Positions 53,579 through 61,618 of a stretch of DNA of 64,000 nucleotides are shown piece by piece. The notes under the pieces were generated by a model that was not told the origin of the DNA, did no database searches, and saw only the letters and a list, made by a program, of their open reading frames with translations. Position 1 is the stretch's first letter; the number at the start of each line of letters is the position of its first letter. The position numbers and the translations under genes are program-made. Source of the stretch: JAUUZQ01 sp964538375 (GTDB lineage: Bacteria; Bacteroidota; Bacteroidia; Bacteroidales; GCA-2748055); NCBI GenBank assembly GCA_964538375.1, contig CAZIFQ010000006.1, positions 82,814 to 146,813 of the forward strand. The letters are read 5' to 3'.

Positions 53579-54211
53579 ATGAATATAAGTATTTTCGGAG
53601 CAAGCGGACAAACAGGACAGATAATAGTGGAAAAGGCACTATCACTGCAACATCAGGTTACAGCATATGTTAGAAGAGAGGATTCGATTGTCATACAGCA
53701 TCCAAATCTAAAAGTTGTTGTTGGTAGTTTAAGCGATAGTGCTAAAGTGAAGACGGCTCTAAGCGGATCAGATGTTTGCATTTCAACATTGGGCGGTAGG
53801 TCTTTAAGAAAACGCTCAAAAGAAATCACCGATGGAATCAGTCTGATCGTAAAGCATCTGGAAACCCAAAAGGTAAAACGTTTTATATATCTCTCTTCAT
53901 TTGGTACCGGTGAAAGTAAGAATTACATGCCGAAACTTCTAAGATTTATTATAGTAGATGTGATGCTCAAGATACCAATAGCCGATCACAACCAGAATGA
54001 GCAAACTATTGTAGAGAGTGATCTGCAATGGACAATAGTGCGTCCCGGAGGCCTCAGTAATGAACAATACAACGGGAATTACAAATATGGAAGTGAGCAT
54101 ACCATTTTTAGAGGAAATCCAAAAATATCCCGATCAAATGTAGCTGCATTTATATTGGACCAACTCTCAGATAAAAGTCTAATTAAAAAAGCTGTTTGGA
54201 TTTATGAATAG
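53579..54211 (+). CDS. NAD(P)-binding atypical SDR family protein
   Basis: A 210-residue Rossmann-fold protein. Nucleotide-binding IFGASGQTGQIIVEKA (GxxGxxG), RKSK-like VRREDS region, and the conserved FIYLSSFGTGESKNY and TIVRPGGLSNEQYNG phrases typical of NmrA/YwnB-like proteins (related to flavin reductase and divinyl reductase-like SDRs). No transmembrane region. Substrate is unknown. Single gene with own upstream region. Confidence 0.82.
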   Translation: MNISIFGASGQTGQIIVEKALSLQHQVTAYVRREDSIVIQHPNLKVVVGSLSDSAKVKTALSGSDVCISTLGGRSLRKRSKEITDGISLIVKHLETQKVKRFIYLSSFGTGESKNYMPKLLRFIIVDVMLKIPIADHNQNEQTIVESDLQWTIVRPGGLSNEQYNGNYKYGSEHTIFRGNPKISRSNVAAFILDQLSDKSLIKKAVWIYE

Positions 54212-54341
54212 AGGTTAGAAAGAATACGATTGTTCTGGTATACCCATGAAAATTAAATATTCTAATTCTTCAGAATAGACAGATGCATTTTCCTGTCATT
54301 AAACACCACCTCTTACTTCACTGTATTTATAGAATTTCTGC

Positions 54342-54349
54342 TACTTTTG
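54342..54349 (+). promoter_or_regulatory. -7 promoter element for the DUF1573 lipoprotein gene
   Basis: TACTTTTG fits TAxxTTTG, 24 bases before the chosen ATG at 54373. It falls inside the longer open frame that begins at 54283 and so argues for the shorter start. Confidence 0.5.
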
Positions 54350-54372
54350 CTTTTGCTAAAAGCAGAATAACA

Positions 54373-54783
54373 ATGAAAAAGCTTCTTCTACTGGGATTCG
54401 CTGCAATCCTTTTTAATTCATGCATTAATCAAAACGAGCAACAAGCCAAAAACTCCGGAGTGGAGATCTTTTTTGAAGAGACAACTCATGATTATGGAGA
54501 TATTCAAATAGATAGTGATGGAAGCTATACATTTAAATTTAAAAATATTGGTAAAAAGCCACTCATAGTTAACAAAGTAAGATCGACTTGTGGATGTACA
54601 ATTCCCTCCTGGTCAAAAGAACCTATTGAATCAGGACAGGGCGATGAAGTAGAAGTTATTTATAATACAGCATTGGCAGGTTCATTTATGAAAACCATTA
54701 TAGTATATTCAAGCGCTGTAAATTCGCCAGTGAGACTGATAATTAAAGGAAAAGTTGTTGAGGGGCAAAAAGAACAGCATTAA
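54373..54783 (+). CDS. DUF1573 domain-containing lipoprotein
   Basis: From the ATG at 54373, 136 residues with lipoprotein signal MKKLLLLGFAAILFNSC (Cys17). The mature domain matches DUF1573: THDYGDIQIDSDGSYTFKFKNIGKKPLIV in parts, then VRSTCGCTIPSWSKEPI with the invariant CGC, and ending IIVYSSAVNSPVRLIIKGKV. Ig-like beta sandwich, periplasmic or surface; role unknown. A start at 54283 would add an unlikely 30 residues. Confidence 0.88.
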   Translation: MKKLLLLGFAAILFNSCINQNEQQAKNSGVEIFFEETTHDYGDIQIDSDGSYTFKFKNIGKKPLIVNKVRSTCGCTIPSWSKEPIESGQGDEVEVIYNTALAGSFMKTIIVYSSAVNSPVRLIIKGKVVEGQKEQH

Positions 54784-54840
54784 TTCTGCCTGTAGAGGTT
54801 GAAAGATTGTAAGAATTGAATGAAAAAATTGATGAATAAT

Positions 54841-54912
54841 ATTAACCCATTAACTCATTGGCTCATTAACCCATTAACTCATTGGCTCATTAACCCATTA
54901 ACTCATTAAACA
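54841..54912. repeat. tandem octamer array with 24-bp higher-order period
   Basis: Nine octamers ATTAACCC / ATTAACTC / ATTGGCTC in that order, nearly three times. ATTAACTC is the reverse complement of the octamer at 43118-43165. The array ends exactly at the aminotransferase start codon (54912). Confidence 0.85.
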
Positions 54913-56111
54913 TGCCAGGTATCTCAAATAAAGGCAAGGCCATGCCTGCCTCTCCAATTAGAAAGCTTGTTCCCTTTGCAGAAGAAGCAAAGAAGAAAGG
55001 TCGCAAAGTATATCACCTCAATATTGGACAGCCCGATATAAAAACACCCGATGTGGCGCTTGATGCCATCAGGAACCTGAAAGAAGAAGTGATTGAATAC
55101 AGTCACTCTGCGGGAATTGAAAGTTACCGCAGGAAACTAGCAGCAAGTTACCAGAAGATTAATATCAATGTGGATCACACTGAGATTATTGTTACTACGG
55201 GTGGCTCAGAAGCGATCTCTTTTGCCTTGATGTCTACTGTTAATCCAGATGAAGAAGTTATTTGTCCGGAACCCTTCTATGCCAATTACAACGGTTTCTC
55301 AACTGCGGCCGGAGTAAAGTTTGTACCTATTACTTCGAGCATAGAAAACGGTTTTGCCTTGCCTGCTATTGAAGAATTTGAGAAAGTTATTACGCCAAAA
55401 ACAAGGGGAATTATAATTTGCAATCCTAACAATCCTACAGGTTACCTATACTCTGAAGAGGAGCTGAGACAGCTTGGGGAAATAGTGAAAAAACACGACC
55501 TGTACCTCTATTCTGACGAGGTATACAGGGAATTTTGCTATGATGGAGAAAGTCATTTTTCTGCCATGTACCTTGAAGGTTTGGAGCAACATGTGATCAT
55601 GATGGACTCAGTGTCTAAGCGCTACAGTATGTGCGGAGCAAGAATTGGCTGCCTTGTTACCAAAAACAGAGATGTACTTAATACCGCTATGAAATTTGCC
55701 CAGGCAAGACTGAGTCCTCCATCATTTGGACAGATTGCCAGCGAAGCAGCTCTCGATACACCAGCTTCATATTTCAAAGAAGTTTATAATGAATATATCG
55801 AGCGACGCGACTATATGGTTAGTGCCCTTAACAAAATACCGGGTGTCTTATGTCCTTCACCCGGTGGAGCATTTTATACCGTGGTACAGCTCCCTGTTGA
55901 TGATGCAGATGTATTTTCAAAATGGATTCTCAGCGAATTTGAACATGAAAATCAAACCGTAATGATGGCACCTGCCAGCGGTTTCTATTCTACACCCGGA
56001 TTGGGTAAGAATGAAGTAAGAATCGCTTATGTCCTCAAAAAAGCGGATCTTGAAAAGGCGATGGAAATACTGGAAGCGGCACTCAAAGTGTATCCCGGGA
56101 AAACCGTTTAA
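54912..56111 (+). CDS. pyridoxal phosphate-dependent aminotransferase (class I/II)
   Basis: A 399-residue fold-type I aminotransferase in the aspartate-aminotransferase group. Start MPGISNKGKAMPASPIRKLVPFA; substrate/cofactor motifs VYHLNIGQPDIKTPD, ICNPNNPTGYLYS, YSDEVYREF, and the PLP lysine in DSVSKRYSMCGARIG. It probably transaminates amino acids such as aspartate or aromatic amino acids; the exact substrate is not readable. Its ATG abuts the tandem octamer array, leaving no normal ribosome-binding site. Confidence 0.9.
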   Translation: MPGISNKGKAMPASPIRKLVPFAEEAKKKGRKVYHLNIGQPDIKTPDVALDAIRNLKEEVIEYSHSAGIESYRRKLAASYQKININVDHTEIIVTTGGSEAISFALMSTVNPDEEVICPEPFYANYNGFSTAAGVKFVPITSSIENGFALPAIEEFEKVITPKTRGIIICNPNNPTGYLYSEEELRQLGEIVKKHDLYLYSDEVYREFCYDGESHFSAMYLEGLEQHVIMMDSVSKRYSMCGARIGCLVTKNRDVLNTAMKFAQARLSPPSFGQIASEAALDTPASYFKEVYNEYIERRDYMVSALNKIPGVLCPSPGGAFYTVVQLPVDDADVFSKWILSEFEHENQTVMMAPASGFYSTPGLGKNEVRIAYVLKKADLEKAMEILEAALKVYPGKTV

Positions 56112-56267
56112 GCTTTTCAAACATTTATATACTTTCTATGGGGATATGAAATACGAAAGATGGGAATATTGAAAAAATCAAGAAGGTAAAAGTCTAAAAA
56201 GAATTACATAATTAATTACATAATTAAAATATTCTATAACACTAATAATCTGAATCTTAAGAATAAG

Positions 56268-57419
56268 CTATTGGTACAATAAATACAACTTACGCATCCG
56301 ATTGTAATCTTCCAGGTCATCTTGCCAGGACTCCCTTATCTCTTCAGCTGTCATTCCACTTACAATTTGCTGCCGCAAGGTATTTGTCCCTGCAAGTTTT
56401 TCAAAAAATGGGATGAAAAAGTTTTCCTGATCAGGGAAAATATTATATGCATCAATCAGCCAGTGAAGGTAAAGTTGGTTCCAACTCTCATCCGGCACAA
56501 AAGTGCGTAAGTCTTTGCCATGGCACTCCACTCCTTCTAGTTTTGGATGCGTCGACATTCCCGGTATACTAAGTGGCGTATAGGAAAAATCTCCCGGAAG
56601 ATCAGGGTGTCCAAAAACTTCAAAGGGCATCATTGTTCCCCTTCCCTCACTGATCACGGTTCCTTCAAAGAAACAGGTGGAGGGATAGAGCCATATGGCG
56701 TGGTTATTTGGAAGATTTGGAGAGGGGCTTACGGGCAAAAAGTAGAATTTGCCATGGTAATAATTGGAACATGGTATAACGGTGAGATCACATTTTTTAG
56801 CTTTAGTTAACCACCCTTCGCCATTGATCATCTGTGCCAGTTCACCAATGGTCATGCCATAGACAACAGGAATGGGGTGCATCCCGATGAAAGAACTGTG
56901 TTCCTCTTCCAGGATTGGCCCATCAACATATCCGCCATTTGGATTGGGTCGGTCGAGCACCAGCAGTGGAACATTATTCTCAGCACACGCTTCCATAACA
57001 TAATGGAGAGTTGAGATGTATGTATAAAACCTAACGCCAACATCCTGAATATCAAATAGAACCAAATCAACGCCTTCAAGATCCTCAGAAGTAGGTTTCT
57101 TGTGTTTACCATACAAAGAAACAATGGGAACACCTGTCTTTGCATCAAAATCATCATCCACATATGTTCCGGCATCCACCTCACCTCTGAAGCCGTGTTC
57201 AGGGGCAAAAACACCGGAAATGTCAACTCCGTAACAAAGAAGAGAATCAACGATATGTGTTTCTCCTATAAGAGAGGTGTGATTGCCAACAACAGCGATA
57301 GTCTTCCCTTCGAGAAGAGGAAGGTAGATCTCCACCTGCTCAGCACCGGTTTGTGTTTCATTGTGGCCCTGACAGGAAAACAAAGCAATTACTATCGCTA
57401 ATAAAATTGAGTAGTGCAT
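56268..57419 (-). CDS. DUF1343 family lipoprotein, NamZ-like exo-beta-N-acetylmuramidase
   Basis: A 383-residue lipoprotein (signal MHYSILLAIVIALFSC). The DUF1343 domain: KTIAVVGNHTSLIG, GVFAPEHGFRGEVDAGTYVDD, VPIVSLYGKHKKP, DLVLFDIQDVGVRFYTYIST, DRPNPNGGYVDGPI. In Bacillus NamZ this family removes terminal MurNAc from peptidoglycan fragments, so a role in cell-wall recycling is expected. Convergent with the aminotransferase and divergent from the permease at 57475. Confidence 0.87.
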   Translation of the reverse strand: MHYSILLAIVIALFSCQGHNETQTGAEQVEIYLPLLEGKTIAVVGNHTSLIGETHIVDSLLCYGVDISGVFAPEHGFRGEVDAGTYVDDDFDAKTGVPIVSLYGKHKKPTSEDLEGVDLVLFDIQDVGVRFYTYISTLHYVMEACAENNVPLLVLDRPNPNGGYVDGPILEEEHSSFIGMHPIPVVYGMTIGELAQMINGEGWLTKAKKCDLTVIPCSNYYHGKFYFLPVSPSPNLPNNHAIWLYPSTCFFEGTVISEGRGTMMPFEVFGHPDLPGDFSYTPLSIPGMSTHPKLEGVECHGKDLRTFVPDESWNQLYLHWLIDAYNIFPDQENFFIPFFEKLAGTNTLRQQIVSGMTAEEIRESWQDDLEDYNRMRKLYLLYQ

Positions 57420-57474
57420 ATGTGTTTATATTCAAACAAAGTTACCTATTTTTAGGGAACCAAAATTCTTCTTT

Positions 57475-58719
57475 TTGAATACAGAACTTTTCATAGCTAA
57501 AAGGATAATCGGCCACCGTGGAGAAAAAAAATCATTCTCACGCTCCATTGTTGGGATCGCCACCTTCGGTATTGCCCTTGGCCTGGCAGTGATGATAGTC
57601 GCTGTATCGATTGTTACAGGTTTCAAAAATGAAATCTCCAACAAAGTTATTGGTTTTGGGTCCCACATCCAGGTGGTAAATATGGATTCTAACTCTTCTT
57701 ACGAAACATCTCCAATCCCAAAGAATCTGCCATCGATGGCACGTATAGCTGAAATGGAAGAGGTGCGTCATGTACAAACATTCGCCACAAAAGCTGGAAT
57801 AATAAAGACAACAGAGAACATACAGGGTGCTGTTTTAAAAGGAGTGAGTCCGGATTATGATTGGTCGTTTCTGGAGGAAAGCCTGGTGGCAGGTGAAATG
57901 ATACATATCAATGATTCTGTCAGAACGAACAATGTCCTGCTATCAGAATCAATATGCTCTCTGCTGAAATTTAAAGTCGGCGACAGCTTTAATATGTATT
58001 TCATACAGGATCCTCCCCGAGCCAGGAAGTTCACCATTTCCGGAATTTACAGAACAAGTCTTGTTGAGTTTGACCAGCTTTATATTTATTCGGATATCAA
58101 GCACATTCAGCGCTTAAATAACTGGGGGACCGAGAAGGTAAGCGGATACGAAGTAATGTTATATGATATTCAAGACGCTGGAATCGTTACTGAAAAAATA
58201 AGGGAAGAGATAGTTATGGAGCTTCTTGATGATGGAGCGAGGATAAAGGCGATACCCATACAGGAAAGATATAACCAAATATTTGACTGGTTGAATCTTC
58301 AGGATATGAATGTCATCATCATTATCCTATTAATGGTAATCGTGGCTGGTTTTAATATGATCTCCGGGTTGCTGATCCTGATTCTCGAAAGAACAAACAT
58401 GATCGGTATATTGAAGGCCTTGGGAACAGTAAATGCCTCAATAAGATCGATTTTCCTTTACCAGTCGGGCTACCTTGCGCTCAAGGGACTTTTCTGGGGA
58501 AATATAATTGGACTGACACTCTGTTTCCTGCAATGGAAATTTGAACTTATCGGACTTGACCCATCTTCTTATTATCTCGATACAGTGCCTATTAACTTCA
58601 ACATTCTACATGTCCTGGCGCTCAATGCGGGCACCTTACTTGTAACGTTTATTTTCCTTTTGATACCCTCGATGATCATTTCGAGGATTTCACCTGAGAA
58701 GTCGATACGCTTTAACTAA
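57475..58719 (+). CDS. FtsX-like permease, LolC/LolE-type lipoprotein-releasing family
   Basis: A 414-residue inner-membrane permease. TM1 (about 25-50, GIATFGIALGLAVMIVAVSIVTG) is followed by a periplasmic domain to about 270 and three helices in the FtsX region (about 280-410, LQDMNVIIIILLMVIVAGFNMI). In Gram-negatives LolC/E with LolD releases lipoproteins from the inner membrane. No ATPase is encoded beside it, which is common in Bacteroidota. The start is TTG at 57475; no nearby ATG gives the N-terminal IAKRI motif. Confidence 0.9.
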   Translation: MNTELFIAKRIIGHRGEKKSFSRSIVGIATFGIALGLAVMIVAVSIVTGFKNEISNKVIGFGSHIQVVNMDSNSSYETSPIPKNLPSMARIAEMEEVRHVQTFATKAGIIKTTENIQGAVLKGVSPDYDWSFLEESLVAGEMIHINDSVRTNNVLLSESICSLLKFKVGDSFNMYFIQDPPRARKFTISGIYRTSLVEFDQLYIYSDIKHIQRLNNWGTEKVSGYEVMLYDIQDAGIVTEKIREEIVMELLDDGARIKAIPIQERYNQIFDWLNLQDMNVIIIILLMVIVAGFNMISGLLILILERTNMIGILKALGTVNASIRSIFLYQSGYLALKGLFWGNIIGLTLCFLQWKFELIGLDPSSYYLDTVPINFNILHVLALNAGTLLVTFIFLLIPSMIISRISPEKSIRFN

Positions 58720-58794
58720 TCGTTTTCGTAAGCGCTGCGTTTTTATACTGCAATACGTATATGAAGATATTGTGGAATTGAAAATATATTTTCT

Positions 58795-58814
58795 AAAAGG
58801 GGCAGTCCCTTTTT
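58795..58814 (+). terminator. probable terminator after the LolC/E-like gene
   Basis: AAAAGGG - GCAGT - CCCTTTT hairpin with further T residues, 75 bases after the permease stop and overlapping the end of the convergent coiled-coil gene. Confidence 0.45.
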
Positions 58815-58857
58815 ACTTTTTACTTTTCCCTTTTTCCTTTTTACTTTTTACTTTTAA
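58803..58857. repeat. T/A/C low-complexity repeat (CTTTTTA words) in the end of a coding region
   Basis: Repeated CTTTTTACTTTTTACTTTT blocks separated by CCC/TCC. The minus-strand gene ends within it, giving the Lys/Ser-rich tail VKSKKEKGKSKK. Confidence 0.75.
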
Positions 58858-59412
58858 TTTCCCTGCAATTTTTTTCACCCTTCTTTTAATCTCATGTAAA
58901 TAATCTGCTCTTACCTCTTGAATGCCTTCGTAGGTATACTTTCGAAGGGCAATAAATTTAGCGTTAGTGCTGGTTTTATATCGGGAGAGCAATACAAGGA
59001 GGACAATAAAAGCGCTAAGAACGAACAGAAAGACAATTGGGACCGTAACAAAATATATAGTTTTAAATACCTTTTTGCTTTCTTCTAACTTGTTCTTGTT
59101 TTGCTCTAACTCCCTAAAAGTCTGAGCAAGCTTTTCCTTAACAAATACAGATTCTGTATTTAGTAGTTGAACCTTACTTTCTAATTCTATATTAGCAGTT
59201 TTGAGGGAATCTGAAACCTGTTGCTGCTCCAGGTCATTTTTCCTGAGAAGAAAATTGACAGACCTTAATTGTTTCTCCAGGTTCTCCAGCTTTACATCTT
59301 GCACACTATCCTGCTCACTATAAACAACAGAATCTTCGGCCTGGGCGGATAAATACGTTGCCAGGCAAAGAAGAATGGAAAACAGTAAAATACGTTTGAT
59401 TAATGGTAACAT
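58813..59412 (-). CDS. hypothetical coiled-coil membrane protein
   Basis: A 199-residue protein from the ATG at 59412. A signal-type N-terminus (LPLIKRILLFSILLCLATYLSAQ), then a coiled coil (about 25-115, with EKQLRSVNFLLRKNDLEQQ and QNKNKLEESKKVFK), one membrane helix (about 120-145, FVTVPIVFLFVLSAFIVLLVLL), and a Lys-rich cytoplasmic tail encoded partly by the low-complexity repeat. I do not recognise the family. It is divergent from the Nudix gene, whose promoter lies in and just beyond its first codons. Confidence 0.65.
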   Translation of the reverse strand: MLPLIKRILLFSILLCLATYLSAQAEDSVVYSEQDSVQDVKLENLEKQLRSVNFLLRKNDLEQQQVSDSLKTANIELESKVQLLNTESVFVKEKLAQTFRELEQNKNKLEESKKVFKTIYFVTVPIVFLFVLSAFIVLLVLLSRYKTSTNAKFIALRKYTYEGIQEVRADYLHEIKRRVKKIAGKLKVKSKKEKGKSKK

Positions 59413-59424
59413 CAATTATCTTTG
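59395..59424 (+). promoter_or_regulatory. Bacteroidota-type promoter of the Nudix gene
   Basis: TTTG at 59395-59398 and TATCTTTG at 59417-59424 with 18 bases between, identical in both boxes and in spacing to the L31 promoter. It overlaps the 5' end of the divergent coiled-coil gene and supports an ATG at 59463 for the Nudix gene. Confidence 0.8.
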
Positions 59425-59462
59425 TTTTAATCAAAATTCTTACATTTTTTTCTCAATACCTA

Positions 59463-60089
59463 ATGATTGACCGTATAAATAAACAGACATTATCAACAGT
59501 TCTCAAAGGACCGCTGCCTGGAAAATCTGCTCAACAGAAGATGGCTCCGGAAGGGAGAAGGGTGGAAATCGAGAGAGGGAGAGAGGGAAAGGGATGTCGC
59601 AAAGCTGCGGTGCTTATTGTATTATTTCCTGAAGGAGACTATATACACACTATTTTCATGAAGCGGAATGAATATGATGGTCCGCATAGTGGCCAAATCA
59701 GCTTTCCCGGCGGAATGTATGAAGAAGCAGACCTTGAGTTAGAGCAAACAGCTATCAGGGAAACCGAAGAGGAAACAGGCATTAAAGCAGGAACTGCAGC
59801 GATGCTGGGAAAATTAACGACACTCTTTATTCCTGTAAGTAATTTTTGTGTTACTCCATATGTAGCTTGGTTACCGGGAAGACCTCTCTTTAAGCCCGAT
59901 AGTTCGGAAGTGCAGTATCTGCTTACCCCCAGCTTGCATGAAATATTGAATCCTTCAAACCGGTACAAAAAGAATATACACCGACATGGTTATGACATAT
60001 TGGCTCCCTATATCAAAATTGATAATGACATTATTTGGGGAGCAACAGCAATGATCTTAAGTGAGTTTATGGAACTAATTGAACCGTAA
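59463..60089 (+). CDS. Nudix hydrolase, CoA pyrophosphatase-like (NudL group)
   Basis: A 208-residue Nudix protein from the ATG at 59463. It has the UPF0035-type combination MKRNEYDGPHSGQISFPGG then the Nudix core AIRETEEETGI (metal-binding Glu residues). CoA pyrophosphatases of this group hydrolyse coenzyme A to 4'-phosphopantetheine and 3',5'-ADP. Its stop overlaps the end of the convergent MltF-like gene by 23 bases. A start at 59403 would add 20 hydrophobic residues but would place the promoter inside the gene. Confidence 0.88.
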   Translation: MIDRINKQTLSTVLKGPLPGKSAQQKMAPEGRRVEIERGREGKGCRKAAVLIVLFPEGDYIHTIFMKRNEYDGPHSGQISFPGGMYEEADLELEQTAIRETEEETGIKAGTAAMLGKLTTLFIPVSNFCVTPYVAWLPGRPLFKPDSSEVQYLLTPSLHEILNPSNRYKKNIHRHGYDILAPYIKIDNDIIWGATAMILSEFMELIEP

Positions 60090-61548
60090 CGATATCAGAG
60101 TCGATAATATTTTTGTAGTGTTCATACCTATTAATCACCTGCTTCACATAGTTATAGGTTTCAATTCCCCTGGCATAACCATACTTCACAACAGGATCAT
60201 GATAGTAATTGGGTTGTGATTTATTCAATAACCACTTTCCCACATTGTCATCCCAGATATTGGGATCGTCACCATATTTCTCTGCCAAACGCCTTGCATC
60301 ATCCACATGACCTTTACCTACATTGTATGAAGCCAGGACAAATTTTGTTCTTTCATCCCGATCAGGAATCTCATTATCGAAGCGATTGTCAAGCCATTTA
60401 ATAAAGCTTATCCCCGCCCTGATCTGAGCTTCAGGTGATGATTTGCGTCCAACTCCAAATCTGTTGCCAGTACGAGGCATCAACTGCATTAAGCCATAGG
60501 CACCTGCCCAGGATACTGCATTTGGATTAAATCGTGATTCCTGGTAAACCATTGAAGATACCAATCGCCAATCCCAACCTATCCTCTCGCTTTCGCGTTT
60601 AATAGCATCGTCATATTTAGAGATTTTGCCACTTCCCAAAGCGTAATAGTCACTTTTTACAATAGATACAGATTGTTGGTTGTCAAAGTACTTATTATAT
60701 ATCACAGCATATCTCCTGGTGGTTCTGAAATCATCCAGCCAGGTATCAATTTCTTTTTTCAGATCGACCGACCCTTTTCTTACAGCCCACGCCAGTTTTT
60801 GGTTAAATGAAATCGCTGTGGAAACATCCAGAAAGGGAAAGTATGATTTATTCACTCTTGCGACATTCTCATCAGACACGGTATAATCTATCTCTCCCCT
60901 TGCAACCATATGAATCAGTTGTTCAGCTTCAACAGGAACCTCTACTATATCAATAGCTGCTCCAATTTCATTAGAGAGACTTTCCAGTCGTTTTGCATAT
61001 GCAGATCCTTTCTGCACGTGGATAGTTTTGCCCGCTAAATCAAGCTGATTCCTGATAAGAGAGTCGGTCAGCTGTGAAGCATTCATTTTTTTATAATTCG
61101 CAGGCATGCGTTGCACCAGTACCTGTCGTGTCTGGGTATGCGGAGAGGTAAAAGTTACTTTATCCATTCGGTCAGCTGTCACTGTCAGGTTGATAGCAAT
61201 TAGATCTATATCGCCCTGATTCAGGTTATTAAAACTATCCTCCAGGTCGTTACTTACCTTTACTTCCAAACGAAGGTCGAGATAAGTGGCTAATTCCTGG
61301 AGCATTTGGTACTGGTAGCCCATGGGTTGCCCACGATAAATAAAATAACTTGTTGAATTATAGTCAGTCACAACAACAAGCTTCCCTTTCTCCTGGATCT
61401 CTTCCAGATCCGAGAGGGAACGGTTGTCTTTACCGTTTTGAGTTAATTCTGCGTCCTGTTTAGTATTGTTTCCACATCCTTCAAAAAATGCAGGAGTGAG
61501 TATCAGGGCCAGAATTATTATAATTTTCTTAAATGTTTTCATTTTCAT
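60067..61548 (-). CDS. membrane-bound lytic murein transglycosylase MltF-like
   Basis: A 493-residue lipoprotein from 61548 (signal MKMKTFKKIIIILALILT..FEGCGNN). Residues about 45-285 form a bacterial solute-binding (SBP_bac_3) domain (LVVVTDYNSTSYFIYRGQP), and residues about 310-470 a lytic transglycosylase domain with catalytic Glu in VSSMVYQESRFNPNAVSWAG and YGLMQLMPRTGNRFG. It cleaves the glycan backbone of peptidoglycan. It is 46 bases downstream of the porin gene's stop. Confidence 0.93.
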   Translation of the reverse strand: MKMKTFKKIIIILALILTPAFFEGCGNNTKQDAELTQNGKDNRSLSDLEEIQEKGKLVVVTDYNSTSYFIYRGQPMGYQYQMLQELATYLDLRLEVKVSNDLEDSFNNLNQGDIDLIAINLTVTADRMDKVTFTSPHTQTRQVLVQRMPANYKKMNASQLTDSLIRNQLDLAGKTIHVQKGSAYAKRLESLSNEIGAAIDIVEVPVEAEQLIHMVARGEIDYTVSDENVARVNKSYFPFLDVSTAISFNQKLAWAVRKGSVDLKKEIDTWLDDFRTTRRYAVIYNKYFDNQQSVSIVKSDYYALGSGKISKYDDAIKRESERIGWDWRLVSSMVYQESRFNPNAVSWAGAYGLMQLMPRTGNRFGVGRKSSPEAQIRAGISFIKWLDNRFDNEIPDRDERTKFVLASYNVGKGHVDDARRLAEKYGDDPNIWDDNVGKWLLNKSQPNYYHDPVVKYGYARGIETYNYVKQVINRYEHYKNIIDSDIVTVQLVP

Positions 61549-61618
61549 AGCGAAAAATTTAAAGATTCGCATTGGCTTGTATTAACAAAAAATATGCCGA
61601 AATGTTTTACAATAGGAA

